Below are positions 25,871-35,325 of a stretch of 64,000 nt of DNA, in pieces. This stretch comes from Bog-473 sp963791455 (GTDB taxonomy: Bacteria > Actinomycetota > Acidimicrobiia > Acidimicrobiales > RAAP-2): the NCBI GenBank assembly GCA_963791455.1, contig CAWBSM010000004.1:310001-374000 (forward strand), read 5' to 3'. Within the stretch, counting starts at the first letter, position 1. The number at the start of each line of letters is the position of its first letter. The notes beneath the pieces were generated by a model that had not been told where the DNA came from, did not search any database, and saw only the letters and a program-made list of their open reading frames with translations. Made by a program: the position numbers and the translations under genes.

Positions 25871-26602
25871 ATGGACGTGGCCATAAAAGCTGAGACAATT
25901 ACGATACCCGGGGCGGGAGGCGAAGAGATCGAGGCCTACCTGGCTCAACCTCTTTCGTCGGACCCGCACGGGGGGATCGTGGTTATCCACCACATGCCGG
26001 GCTACGACGAGCCAACCAAGGAGATCACCCGCCGGTTCGCGGCACACGGGTACCTGGCGATCTGCCCCAACCTCTACCATCGCGAGGCTCCCGGCGCGTC
26101 GCCCGACGATGCCGCAGCCACGGCGCGGGCGGCGGGGGGCGTGCCCGATGACCGCTTGGTCGGCGACGTGGGCGGCGCGGTGCACTATTTGAAGTCGCTG
26201 CCCAGTTCCAACGGCAAAGTGGGCGTCATCGGGTACTGCTCCGGCGGTCGCCAGGCGTTCCTGGCCGGATGCAGCCTGCAGCTCGATGCTGTTGTGGACT
26301 GCTACGGGGCCTTCGTCGTGGCTAAGCCTCCGCAGGGCTCGGTGGAGCCCATTCTCCACATGACCCCGCAGCTTTCCGCTCCACTACTCGGACTTTTTGG
26401 GACCGAGGACATGTACCCCTCGCCCGATGAGGTCAGCCAGCTGGAATTGGCCCTCAAGGAGAACGGCAAGTCCTACGAGATCCACAGTTTTGAGAACGCC
26501 GGACACGCCTTCTTCGCCACAGATCGGCCCAGCTACCGCGTGGAAGCCGCGAACGCTGGCTGGGCGGCGATCTGGGCTTTCCTCGGGGAGTACTTGGCCT
26601 GA
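25871..26602 (+). CDS. Dienelactone hydrolase-family protein
   Basis: A 243-residue alpha/beta hydrolase. The nucleophile elbow VGVIGYCSGGRQ has Cys in place of Ser, as in dienelactone hydrolases. Further family features are GGIVVIHHMPGYDEPTKEI and a C-terminal NAGHAFFA carrying the catalytic His. Family members open lactones or hydrolyse related esters. The start is an ATG with a weak ribosome-binding site; the frame extends to 25664 without similarity. The stop overlaps the start of the next small gene. Confidence 0.85.
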   Translation: MDVAIKAETITIPGAGGEEIEAYLAQPLSSDPHGGIVVIHHMPGYDEPTKEITRRFAAHGYLAICPNLYHREAPGASPDDAAATARAAGGVPDDRLVGDVGGAVHYLKSLPSSNGKVGVIGYCSGGRQAFLAGCSLQLDAVVDCYGAFVVAKPPQGSVEPILHMTPQLSAPLLGLFGTEDMYPSPDEVSQLELALKENGKSYEIHSFENAGHAFFATDRPSYRVEAANAGWAAIWAFLGEYLA

Positions 26603-26862
26603 TGTGTACCTACGAGACCGAACGGGTGTCCATGCAGGGGTCGGCCAAAGGCCCCTTGGGTTGGTTCGACGTGACCACTGCCACGGTCTACTTCGACCAT
26701 CCGGTGCACGCGCCCTTCGTGCATTCTCTGAACATCGACTTCCTCAATCCTGAAGCTGGTCCGGCCACGCGTACTGCGGTGGAGCTCAGCTCAGAATCAG
26801 CCAGGTTGTTGGCCGACGCCATTTTGAAGACACTCCATTCCATGCCGAGCGACCTGATCTGA
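26602..26862 (+). CDS. Small conserved protein (possibly DUF6295-like)
   Basis: 86 residues starting MCTYETERVSMQGSAKGP, with a central TVYFDHPVHAPFVHSLNIDF and ARLLADAILKTL at the end. It looks like a small actinobacterial family that I recall as DUF6295, not verified. Its ATG shares a base with the TGA of the hydrolase (TGATG), so the two are translationally coupled and may act together. No catalytic motif or membrane segment is visible. Function unknown. Confidence 0.65.
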   Translation: MCTYETERVSMQGSAKGPLGWFDVTTATVYFDHPVHAPFVHSLNIDFLNPEAGPATRTAVELSSESARLLADAILKTLHSMPSDLI

Positions 26863-26899
26863 ACTGACCTGACCCGAGCCAGGTGTCGCCGACCCTGGA

Positions 26900-28282
26900 C
26901 TAGCGATCAGCGGTCGTGGCGGCTCCAACGGCATCCGCCAGCTCGCTGACGTCGTCGAGCGCGTCGAGGCGCCAGCACAAATCGATAATCTGTTCGCGCT
27001 CTTTCAGCGGCACCAAAGCTTCGGTGCATTCGTGGAACTTCCCTATGAGCTCGTCGTCGGTCAATGGATCCTCCGGCCTCCCGTGCGACAGCGTGACCGT
27101 CTCGTTGAGCGCCTCTCCGGATTTGAGTTTGAGGTCTACCCTGCTCCCCAACGTCACACTGGCCATGTCGCCCTCCTCCAAAACGCAGCGGACCTTGCTG
27201 ATCATCTCTCGGGCTTCCGGTCGTTGCACAGCCTCATCGGTGTATTGGTACATCCCGGCCTTCCCGTCGAGAGCGATGGCGGCCAGGTCGTACTCGATGC
27301 TGTACTTTGCCTCCAAGCCGGTCTTCGGGTCGTGATATGGAACCATCTGGGTCAAGAATGCCGGCAGCGACACCGTGATCGAATCAATCTCGGCGGGATC
27401 GATGCGCCGGCGCCGGACGATCTTTTGCAGTGCGTCCTGCGCCCAGTGGCCGGCACCGCACGACGCGTGCAACCGCATAGCGGACCCGCGTGTCGCCATC
27501 TCCCAGTCGCCGAGTCCCTGCAGCACCTTCTGGGGATCCCCGACTTCTAGTCCGAGCAACCTGGCCACCCCGTCGTCCCCATCGATGATGTCCTCGTTGG
27601 CGGTGAAGCCCAGGCTGATCAGCTCAGCTGCGATCACCCCGTGCATAGCTGCACTCCCGGCACTGAACGACTTGGTGTCGCTGCCCCGGTTCTTCATCAC
27701 CCCGGCCATCGCCGACGCCGCATTTCCGAGCGCCATACGGGTCTGCGTCACGTCAAGACCCAGCAACTTGGCCGTCAGGGCGGCCACGCCCAGCACGGGC
27801 TGGAATCCCTGGTTGAACCAGCCGCGCCACAGCAGTGTGTTGCGCGACCCGTCCATACAGGGCTTGGCGGTCTGGTAGATCACCTCGTAACCGACCTGCC
27901 AGGCCAGGATCACATCCCGCCCCGACGCGCCGAGCTTCTCTCCGACAGCCAAGGCGGCGGCGGTCAGCGGATTGGCATAGTGACCGCTGAACAGCGCAAT
28001 GTCGTCGAACTCCAGTGCGTGGCCGGCCGTGGCGTTGGCCAGGGTGGTCAAGGACGCCGTGCTCTTGAAGCCGGCCCCGACGAGACTGCTCTCCTCCTTT
28101 GCACCCTGTGCCCGGACCCACTGGCTGATGATCTGGCCAGTCGAAACGGAAAGCCCGGCGAACTGCACACCGAGCGAGTCGATGAACCGCTCTTTCACGC
28201 GCAGTGCTCCCAGATCTGGAACGTCTTCGTACTGCGCTTTGACGATCCACTCGGCCAGCTGTTCCGTCACTGACGCTGTCAT
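26900..28282 (-). CDS. MmgE/PrpD-family protein (2-methylcitrate dehydratase-like)
   Basis: About 460 residues. Family landmarks are ATAGHALEFDDIALFSGHYA in the helical domain, the segment EAKYSIEYDLAAIAL and, near the C-terminus, LSHGRPEDPLTDDEL. The family includes 2-methylcitrate dehydratase, cis-aconitate decarboxylase and imino-acid hydrolases. I chose the second ATG (28282), which has GGAAGG six bases upstream; an ATG two codons earlier is possible. Last gene of the seven-gene operon; a paralogue at 30126 is also in it. Having two PrpD-like enzymes next to LeuCD suggests successive dehydration/hydration of a branched polycarboxylate. Confidence 0.85.
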   Translation of the reverse strand: MTASVTEQLAEWIVKAQYEDVPDLGALRVKERFIDSLGVQFAGLSVSTGQIISQWVRAQGAKEESSLVGAGFKSTASLTTLANATAGHALEFDDIALFSGHYANPLTAAALAVGEKLGASGRDVILAWQVGYEVIYQTAKPCMDGSRNTLLWRGWFNQGFQPVLGVAALTAKLLGLDVTQTRMALGNAASAMAGVMKNRGSDTKSFSAGSAAMHGVIAAELISLGFTANEDIIDGDDGVARLLGLEVGDPQKVLQGLGDWEMATRGSAMRLHASCGAGHWAQDALQKIVRRRRIDPAEIDSITVSLPAFLTQMVPYHDPKTGLEAKYSIEYDLAAIALDGKAGMYQYTDEAVQRPEAREMISKVRCVLEEGDMASVTLGSRVDLKLKSGEALNETVTLSHGRPEDPLTDDELIGKFHECTEALVPLKEREQIIDLCWRLDALDDVSELADAVGAATTADR

Positions 28283-28335
28283 AGTCATCCTTCCGTATGG
28301 CGATGGGTCCGTTCCGACCGGCTCGCGGACAATAC

Positions 28336-28845
28336 CTAGGTCGCCGGCGCGAGGAGATATCCCTCCCGGCGGAGCATGTCCTCCACTCCCCCGGCTTCGA
28401 CGATCTCTCGAAGAGCCGGATGGACTGGAACGCCCTGGATGTTGGTGCCCTTCGTCGTGTTCTCCACGAGTCCCGAGTGCCAGTCGACCGTCGCCACGTC
28501 GCCCTCATCGAAGAGGTCGCTGACACCAGCGCAGGGGAGGACCGGCATCCCGACGTTGACACAGTTACGCAGGCCGAGGCCGTTGAACGACTCGGCGACG
28601 ATGCCCGCTATGCCGAAGCCACGGAAGATGTCCCCGATGGCCCGGGCCGAGCCGACGCCGAAGTTCCGACCGGCGATCAGGACATCGCCCGCCCGTACCT
28701 CGTCCACCCAACCCGGCCGGTTGGCCGAAAAGCATTCGCGCCGCTGCTCTTCCGGAGGCAGGAAGAGCGCATATCCCGGGATGATCAAATCCGTGTTGAT
28801 GTCGTCACCGAATTTCCACACCCGGCCGCTGAACGTGCTCGCCAT
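28336..28845 (-). CDS. LeuD-like aconitase-family small subunit
   Basis: 169 residues forming the swivel domain that pairs with the large Fe-S subunit at 28872. It shows KFGDDINTDLIIPG near the N-terminus, NFGVGSARAIGDIFRG (the substrate-binding loop region) and GIVAESFNGLGLRNCVNVG. The gene lies 26 bases after its partner. With two PrpD-like genes around, the enzyme may be a methyl-branched malate or citrate hydro-lyase rather than leucine-pathway isopropylmalate isomerase; this is inference. Confidence 0.85.
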   Translation of the reverse strand: MASTFSGRVWKFGDDINTDLIIPGYALFLPPEEQRRECFSANRPGWVDEVRAGDVLIAGRNFGVGSARAIGDIFRGFGIAGIVAESFNGLGLRNCVNVGMPVLPCAGVSDLFDEGDVATVDWHSGLVENTTKGTNIQGVPVHPALREIVEAGGVEDMLRREGYLLAPAT

Positions 28846-28871
28846 CTTCTCTCGTCCTCTCTGTTTGATGC

Positions 28872-30101
28872 CTACATGTCCCGGGGATCGGTAATGACGC
28901 CCCGGATCGCAGAGGCTGCCACCGTGGCCGGCGAACCCATGAAGATCTCGGCTTCCGCGCTACCCATGCGGCCCTTGAAGTTCCGGGTCGAGGCCGTGAT
29001 GCAGACTTCGCCATCGGCCAACAGCCCCATGTGCCCCCCGAAGCAGGCGCCGCACGTCGAACTGGTCACGACCGCTCCTGCCTCCATAAGGGTCTCGACA
29101 TAGCCGGCCCTGACGGCCTGCTTCAGTATTTCCTGACTGCCGGGGGTCACGATGAACCGCACCCCGGGAGCGACCTTGTGTCCCTTGACCACCTCGGCGG
29201 CGGCGGCGAAGTCGCTGAGCCGCCCGTTGGCGCAGGACCCTATGAACGCCTGATCCACCTTCTGGCCGGCCACCTCGCTGACACTGCCGGAGTTCCAGGC
29301 GACCCGTCCGGGCTTGACGATCTGGGGCTCGAGCGAGGAGAGATCGACAGTGATGACGGCTTCGTACTCGGCGTCGGCGTCGGGATAGGCCGGCTCGTAT
29401 GCCGATTTGGCCCGACCCTTCAGGTAATCCTCCAGGACGTCGTCGTAGGGGAATAGCGAGAATTCGGCCGACAGCTCGGCTGAGATCGTCGCCATGGTCA
29501 GGCGCCCGTCCATACCGATGCTGGCCAGCCCATCGCCATGCCACTCGAGGTTTCTGCCGGCGAAGTCCCCGTACTGGCCGGGGATGTAGTGGATGACGTC
29601 CCGCGCGTAGACGTGTTCTGGGAGCTCGCCCTCCAGGTTCACCTTGGTCGTCGGACCGACGATGAACCAGGACTTGCCCTTGCAGAGGATGTGGGTCATC
29701 TCCGACGGGCCCATACCGCGAGCCAGGCAATTGAGTGCGCCGGAAGAACAGGTGTGGGAGTCCGGATTGGCGAGGATCTGGCCGGGTAGGGCGAGACCCT
29801 CCTGAGCCAGGAGGACATGTGAGATGCCGTGTTGACCGACAGGGAAGTAGTTCTTCACCTTGAATTTATCGACGAACTCCCGCATCTGCTTGGCCATGTT
29901 GGCGGCGCGCACGGTGGGAGCCGGCACTTGATGGTCGTGGAGCAGGACAAGTTTGTCCGGGTCGAATATCTTGACCACGTCCGGACGCATCCAATCGAAG
30001 AACACGGCGACATCCACGTCTACGACGACGACGTCGCCCGGTGAGACCTTCGACTGGTCCGAGTGGTTGGCCAGAATCTTCTCGGCTGTTGTCATTCCCA
30101 T
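28872..30101 (-). CDS. LeuC-like aconitase-family large subunit
   Basis: 409 residues. The three Fe-S cluster Cys residues appear in PDSHTCSSGALN and in SSTCGACFGGHMG. Other landmarks are GQHGISHVLLAQEG and the QAFIGSCANGRLSD block. It is an archaeal/fermentative-type short LeuC, the class that also contains 2,3-dimethylmalate and homoaconitate hydratases. Encoded 24 bases after the PrpD-like gene at 30126 and 26 bases before the small subunit. Expected to catalyse reversible hydration/dehydration of a hydroxy-dicarboxylate. Confidence 0.87.
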   Translation of the reverse strand: MGMTTAEKILANHSDQSKVSPGDVVVVDVDVAVFFDWMRPDVVKIFDPDKLVLLHDHQVPAPTVRAANMAKQMREFVDKFKVKNYFPVGQHGISHVLLAQEGLALPGQILANPDSHTCSSGALNCLARGMGPSEMTHILCKGKSWFIVGPTTKVNLEGELPEHVYARDVIHYIPGQYGDFAGRNLEWHGDGLASIGMDGRLTMATISAELSAEFSLFPYDDVLEDYLKGRAKSAYEPAYPDADAEYEAVITVDLSSLEPQIVKPGRVAWNSGSVSEVAGQKVDQAFIGSCANGRLSDFAAAAEVVKGHKVAPGVRFIVTPGSQEILKQAVRAGYVETLMEAGAVVTSSTCGACFGGHMGLLADGEVCITASTRNFKGRMGSAEAEIFMGSPATVAASAIRGVITDPRDM

Positions 30102-30125
30102 GGGAAACCCCCCTTCATCACGTTG

Positions 30126-31514
30126 TCACTTCGAACTGAATAGCGCGGCCAGCTCAGCGATGTTACCAATGCGTTCCAACCCGCGGGCTTGGTCGTAGAG
30201 CTGATCGCTCTGGTTGTCACCGAGCACCCTGCTCGCCATGTTCATGAACTTGCCCCGAAACTCGTCCTCGGTCATCGGGTTCGATGGGTTGCCCTTCGGG
30301 TAGAGCACCTCGTCGGTGTACTCGCAGCCGTCCTTGGTCCGGACCGTGACGCGACCGGGCATACTGAAGGTGACCTTGCCATAGAGTTCGTTGTCCTGGT
30401 GCACGGTCGTTTTCGGAATCATCCCCTGGATCACCGGGTCACCCACCGTCTCGTCGGTGAACTCGTCGACGGTGATACGGCCCCGGACGGCGGCCACCGA
30501 CAGGGCGAACGGCAGACTGGCCTGAGCGGACACGACCGTCGAAACCTTGTGCTTGGCGAGAAAGGGCTCCACCTTCTGCCAGGCGGCGTCGATCTGTTCG
30601 ATGTCGGTGTGCTTCAGGTCGTGTTCCCGCATGATCTTGAGCAGTGCCTCCACCGGGGCATGCAGGGTGAGGTTCATGGGATACGCCTTGGCCCAGCGCC
30701 TGGTGATCTCAAAGGACTCACCCAGATCGTCGAGTAACACGGCGACGTCCAAGTGGCCGTCGGAATACATCTTGGCGAAGGCCTGTATCCCCTCGAGCCC
30801 GAGTTCCGTCGCCCGAAACCCGGTCTCAGCTAGCTCGGCCGCAGTAACTCCGCGCTCGCTCGCCATGCCTCCGTTGAGCGACCTTTGCCAGGCACCCTCC
30901 TCGTGGCCTTGGAAAGTACCACCGGTAAACGCCGACGCCAGCCCGAGGGCGTAGTTGGTGAACAGCGGGGTGAGGCCGAGAAGCCGGGCGGAACCGGCAG
31001 CTGCGCCGAAGGTGCCGTACAGCGCAGGCACGTAGAAGGGCGACCCACCCGCTGGGAGGGTCGCCCTGGTGATCCGGCTGATCACCTCGTACCCGATGAC
31101 AATGGACAGGGCCAACTCCCGGCCCGAGAGTTCACGCGCCTCGGCCAGGGCGAGAGGTGCGGTCACGGCAAAGGGATAGGGCCGACCGAATCCGTTGAAA
31201 TCGGCGTACTCGAACCCGAGCGCCATGGTGCCGTTCGCCAGCGCCGCTCTGGAGGCAAGTGTCTTCTTCCCCGTGGCGATGATCGTGGATTCGGGCTGAC
31301 CGCCGCCCTGATTGGCGCAGAACTCGGCGATGGACTGGCCCCAGGGCTTGGTTGCCCCAACGAATAACGACTCACCCAGGTAATCGGCCAAGGCCCGCCC
31401 CGCCTCCTCGATGGCGGCCTCAGGCAGGTCCTCGAATTTGAGACCAGCGACCCATTCGGCCAATTCACGCGTCACCAACCGCCCGCCGGTGATCGTTTCC
31501 CCACTGGCGTCCAT
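30126..31514 (-). CDS. MmgE/PrpD-family protein (second paralogue)
   Basis: About 462 residues with the PrpD pattern ALANGTMALGFEYADFNGFGR, a lid segment with MNLTLHAPVEALLKI, and YPKGNPSNPMTEDEFRGKF near the C-terminus. The ATG at 31514 has GGAGG just upstream; a TTG one codon earlier is possible. It differs clearly from the PrpD gene at 26900, so the two probably act on different intermediates or form a heteromer. It sits between an amidohydrolase and the LeuC-like subunit with gaps of 24-36 bases. Confidence 0.83.
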   Translation of the reverse strand: MDASGETITGGRLVTRELAEWVAGLKFEDLPEAAIEEAGRALADYLGESLFVGATKPWGQSIAEFCANQGGGQPESTIIATGKKTLASRAALANGTMALGFEYADFNGFGRPYPFAVTAPLALAEARELSGRELALSIVIGYEVISRITRATLPAGGSPFYVPALYGTFGAAAGSARLLGLTPLFTNYALGLASAFTGGTFQGHEEGAWQRSLNGGMASERGVTAAELAETGFRATELGLEGIQAFAKMYSDGHLDVAVLLDDLGESFEITRRWAKAYPMNLTLHAPVEALLKIMREHDLKHTDIEQIDAAWQKVEPFLAKHKVSTVVSAQASLPFALSVAAVRGRITVDEFTDETVGDPVIQGMIPKTTVHQDNELYGKVTFSMPGRVTVRTKDGCEYTDEVLYPKGNPSNPMTEDEFRGKFMNMASRVLGDNQSDQLYDQARGLERIGNIAELAALFSSK

Positions 31515-31549
31515 CAAACCTCCTCCGGCACGTTCGGTGAACGATCTCG

Positions 31550-32728
31550 CTAAATGTGGACGAGCCGCTCGACCGACTCGAACGGGGTCGGTTCGATCCC
31601 GTCCTCATAACCGGGCAACCGGTAGAGGCGGGCGGTGTTTCCGGCGAGCAGAGCCGCCTTGTCCCCGGTCGGAAGCTCCTCGCTGACGCGCATCGCCTGT
31701 TGGCGGTCGTCGGGCCAGTTCGCCGCGTCAAGTGGGAAGTGGCTGGCCCAGAGAAGATGGTCCGCTCCGATCAGATCGCGATGCTTCACCGTGGTCCTGT
31801 CCTGCTGGATCGTGAACCAGAAATGACGGCGCATGTACTCGCTCGGGTACGCGTCTTCCCGCTCAAGCTTGAATCGCTCCAGGTGACGTTGACGGAGGTA
31901 GGTGTTGTCCATGAACTCCATCCAGTGGAAGGACCACCCTGCATCGGCGTGCGCCACCACCATCCTCAGGTTCGGGAACCGGTCGAACACGCCCGAGGCC
32001 ACGAGGGGGAGCAGCGACGTCGCAACGGGAGGCTTGAGGCCTGGTGTGATGGCCGTGGTCGGCGCACTGCGGGCGTCGCCCAAACCGTAGTGCAGGCTTA
32101 TGGGAATTCCCGCCTCATTGGCCACGTCCCAGATCGGGTCGAGCGCCGCGTCGGCCGGTCCCCTGCTGCCGGACGGCCAGGCGTCTATCACTGCGCCCCG
32201 TAGATCGGGGTCTCCTACGATACGGACCAGTTCCTTCTGGGCGTCCTCAACACTGGAACTTGGGAGTTTGCCGATGCCGATCAGGCGACTCGGATCGTAT
32301 GAGCAGAACTCGGATATCCAGTCGTTGTAGACCCTCGCACACTCGAGTCGTAGTTCTGCGTCCTCGACCTGCTTGATAGCGTCCCAGAGATGAGGTGACG
32401 CGTACAGGACTTCTGCGTCCACACTGTCCGCGTCCTGGGCCTTGATCCGCTCAGCCGGATCGTGTAAAGCCGGCATTATTTCGTCGATGCTGACCGGTCG
32501 ATCGGGGTCGGCGAGGTCGCGGGCCCGGTAACCGGAGCCCGTCACCGCCGACGCGGGGAACGGCACCGGCACAACATCCTCCACGAACCAGGCGCTACCG
32601 CCATTCGACTCGCGCACCTGGGGAGCGCGATCTCGCAGATGCGCCGGCAGCCGCGTCTCGAACAAATCCGCGGGCTCGAACACATGCGAGTCGGCCGAAA
32701 TCAGGCCATAGTCGGTCTTGTCGTTCAC
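31550..32728 (-). CDS. PF04909-type amidohydrolase (type I)
   Basis: 392 residues. The N-terminal metal motif is ISADSHVFEPADLF, and a central His lies in IPISLHYGLG. The C-terminal barrel motif reads LLWASHFPLDAANWPDD, so His stands where the family normally has Asp (S-D-F/Y-P). The gene at 53173 has the same change. The GTG start has GGAAAGG upstream. Paralogue pair: this gene and 35326 mirror 53173 and 54329. Possible role: hydrolytic ring or C-C cleavage of a CoA-activated intermediate (inference). Confidence 0.83.
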   Translation of the reverse strand: MNDKTDYGLISADSHVFEPADLFETRLPAHLRDRAPQVRESNGGSAWFVEDVVPVPFPASAVTGSGYRARDLADPDRPVSIDEIMPALHDPAERIKAQDADSVDAEVLYASPHLWDAIKQVEDAELRLECARVYNDWISEFCSYDPSRLIGIGKLPSSSVEDAQKELVRIVGDPDLRGAVIDAWPSGSRGPADAALDPIWDVANEAGIPISLHYGLGDARSAPTTAITPGLKPPVATSLLPLVASGVFDRFPNLRMVVAHADAGWSFHWMEFMDNTYLRQRHLERFKLEREDAYPSEYMRRHFWFTIQQDRTTVKHRDLIGADHLLWASHFPLDAANWPDDRQQAMRVSEELPTGDKAALLAGNTARLYRLPGYEDGIEPTPFESVERLVHI

Positions 32729-32764
32729 GGTTACCTTTCCGTCTTGGATTGCGAATTCTCCCGG

Positions 32765-35296
32765 TCAGCCGACCGAGGATGCGATCTGCTGCTCTCCTGT
32801 CGGCCATGTGACCACGTCGTCGTCCTTCAGCCGAGATATCTCGTCTTCGCTCAAGCCGAGACCGGTCAAGATCTCCCTGGTGTGTTCACCCTTGTCGCAG
32901 TACGGCAACGCCTGTCCGGGCGTGTCCGAGAAGCGGATCACCGGGGCGTACCGCCAGTACCGGCCGCCCAGGCTCGGATGCTCGGTCTGGACCATCATTT
33001 CATCGGCCTGGGCCTGACGGTCCTTGTACAGGAAGGCGAAGTGTGACATGCCGTCGGCGACCACACATCCGACCCCGGCGGCCAGGAGGCTGCTCTCCCA
33101 CTCCAGGGCGGACCGCGATGCGAACACCTTTTCCAGCCGCTCCTCCAGATCCGATCGATGCTCCTGTCGGGCAGCGGCCGTCGCGTAACGGGGGTCCGAG
33201 ATCACGTCACCTCCTGCAACGTTGCAGAACCGGGCGAACTCGTCGTCGGAAACGGCTGAGAGGAAGACCCAGCGGGTATCCGGGTTCTCGTGGGGCTGTC
33301 GATCACCACCCGACCGGATCGGCGCCGTTTCGTACAGCCTGTACGTGGCGCCGGTCCCGAGTTGCCGGTAGTCGACGGCCGGCCGGTCCGACTTTCCGGC
33401 GAACGAGAAGGCATCCTCGAGATTCAGGTAGAGGTTGGACAGGATCATGGCCGACTCGATGTATTGACCCCGCCCCGACCGATGGCGGTCGAAGAGCCCC
33501 AGCATCAGGCTCGTCGCGTGACCGACCGCTCCGATCGGGTCGGCGCCGGCCTCGCGTAGTGGAGGGTGCCCCTCCCCGCTCTGGTAGGCCGTCGTACCCG
33601 CGAACGCGGCGATGATCGGGTCGATGGCGGGTTGCCGCCGGTACGGGCCGACCGACCCATAGGAGGCAGCGTAGTGGTACACCAACTTCGGGTTGATCTT
33701 CTGCAGTGTGGCGTAATCGATTCCGAGTGACTCTGGTACCCCGGGCCGGAAACTGTGGATGAATGCGTCGGCTTCGGCGACCAATCGGTGGAGAATCTCC
33801 CGGCCCCGAGGATCTTTCAAGTTGAGAGCCAGACATTCCTTGCCCTGCATGGCGCGCACCATGTTGTTCTGACCCAGGTTCAGGAGTGGGTCGGTGGCGC
33901 CGCCGGTCCGGACGCCATAGGGGTCTCCATTGAGGGCCCGGTAGGGATCGCCCTGGAGACGCTCGATCTTGATCACTCTGGCGCCCAGCTCAGCCAGCAG
34001 GGCGGTGGCGAACGGGGTGGCGTAGTAATAGGCGGCCTCGATGATCGTTATTCCCTCGAGCGGACCATTCAAGCCTCGTCCCGACGGGACCGCCGCCGCT
34101 ATCGGGGTGAGCTGGCCGCCGAGCACTTCTTCGGTGTGTTCACCCGGCCGCGGTGCCGGCGTGGTGATCGAGGCAGGCGAACCGGACATTTTGACGAGCG
34201 GACCGATCTGGATCATGGGCCCGACTCTTGGATCATCGAGTTCGGCCAGATACCCGGCTTCTACAACCTGCGGGTGCTCCAACGCCATCTGCGTGGTCTG
34301 GATCACGTCGCCGCAGACATTCCCGTTTTCGAGGTAGGCGGCCATCCACTCGTCGGCTGTCCGCTCTTTCATTCGCTCCTGGACGCGCTGGATGAGCTCA
34401 TCCTTGTCGGCCTGGTCGGCAAACTGGAAGGGAGCCCCTTTGAGGCGTTCGTCCTGCCAGATCCAGTCGAACCCGATGACGCTGATCCAAGCGGGGAAGA
34501 AGTGGGGCTCGGTCAAAGAGTGCGTGATCCAGCGCCCGTCCTTGCACTCGACCATCATGCCGATCAGGTTGACCTGCCTCGGGTCCTGATGATGGGCCAG
34601 GGCGTGCTGGTCGTCCTGCTGCTGGCCGGTCTTTGCCGTGGCGTCAGGTGGAAGCGGCTCACCGTCTCGCAGGATCCAGCGGACCTTTGGGTTCTGCCGG
34701 CAAGTCAAGGCCTTCAGAAAGTCCGTCTCGACCAGCTGACCCTTGCCGGTGAGGTCCCGTGCCCGTAGTGCGGCAAGGATGCCCTGCACCGCCAGCATGC
34801 CGGCGAAATACGAAGCGTCCTTCGGTGCTCTGAAGACAGGGCGTTTCCCGTCTTGAAACCACCCGTCCTGATCTTTGAGGATGCCGGCCTTGGCCATGGC
34901 CAAACCGTCATCGGCGATCACCTCGGCGAACGGGCCACGGGGGCCGTAGCCGGTGATGGAGCAGTACACCAAGCCGGGGTTGATCCGGGACATGGCCGCA
35001 TAGTCAATTCCCAGCCTCTTCGATTCCGAAGGGCCCGAGCTCTCGATCAGTACGTCCGATGCTGCTGCCAGTCGCCCGAGTTCCCTCTGCCCTTCAGCCG
35101 TTTCGAGGTCGAGCTCGATGCTCCGCTTTCCTCGATTGAGGAGGAGGTACGTGGAGTCTTCCCGGGCTGGGTCGCCACCAGATGCCTCGACACGTATGAC
35201 GTCCGCGCCGAAGTCAGCAAGGACCATCGTTGCGATAGGACCGGCACGGCCCTGGGTCAAATCAAGGACTCGCAGACCTGAGCATGTTCCCGGCAT
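32765..35296 (-). CDS. Tandem (double-domain) CaiB/BaiF CoA-transferase
   Basis: 843 residues made of two complete class III CoA-transferase domains. Domain 1 is about residues 1-390 (GLRVLDLTQGRAGPIATMVL; likely Asp in KDASYFAGM). Domain 2 is about 425-843 (GITIIEAAYYYATPFATALL; likely Asp in GADPIGAVGH). Normal family enzymes are interlocked dimers of about 400 residues, so this protein may be a covalent pseudo-dimer. The ATG at 35296 has a GAGGGG ribosome-binding site; the frame is open to 35395. Lies 30 bases behind the amidohydrolase at 35326. Confidence 0.87.
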   Translation of the reverse strand: MPGTCSGLRVLDLTQGRAGPIATMVLADFGADVIRVEASGGDPAREDSTYLLLNRGKRSIELDLETAEGQRELGRLAAASDVLIESSGPSESKRLGIDYAAMSRINPGLVYCSITGYGPRGPFAEVIADDGLAMAKAGILKDQDGWFQDGKRPVFRAPKDASYFAGMLAVQGILAALRARDLTGKGQLVETDFLKALTCRQNPKVRWILRDGEPLPPDATAKTGQQQDDQHALAHHQDPRQVNLIGMMVECKDGRWITHSLTEPHFFPAWISVIGFDWIWQDERLKGAPFQFADQADKDELIQRVQERMKERTADEWMAAYLENGNVCGDVIQTTQMALEHPQVVEAGYLAELDDPRVGPMIQIGPLVKMSGSPASITTPAPRPGEHTEEVLGGQLTPIAAAVPSGRGLNGPLEGITIIEAAYYYATPFATALLAELGARVIKIERLQGDPYRALNGDPYGVRTGGATDPLLNLGQNNMVRAMQGKECLALNLKDPRGREILHRLVAEADAFIHSFRPGVPESLGIDYATLQKINPKLVYHYAASYGSVGPYRRQPAIDPIIAAFAGTTAYQSGEGHPPLREAGADPIGAVGHATSLMLGLFDRHRSGRGQYIESAMILSNLYLNLEDAFSFAGKSDRPAVDYRQLGTGATYRLYETAPIRSGGDRQPHENPDTRWVFLSAVSDDEFARFCNVAGGDVISDPRYATAAARQEHRSDLEERLEKVFASRSALEWESSLLAAGVGCVVADGMSHFAFLYKDRQAQADEMMVQTEHPSLGGRYWRYAPVIRFSDTPGQALPYCDKGEHTREILTGLGLSEDEISRLKDDDVVTWPTGEQQIASSVG

Positions 35297-35325
35297 CGGC
35301 ACCCCCCTCAAGCTGGTGAGAAGAA

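Noticed and set aside
25541..26359. N-terminal extension of the P450 frame at 24350 up to 26359
   Set aside because: P450 homology begins at 25540, a promoter lies in between, and the extension overlaps the dienelactone-hydrolase-like gene antisense.
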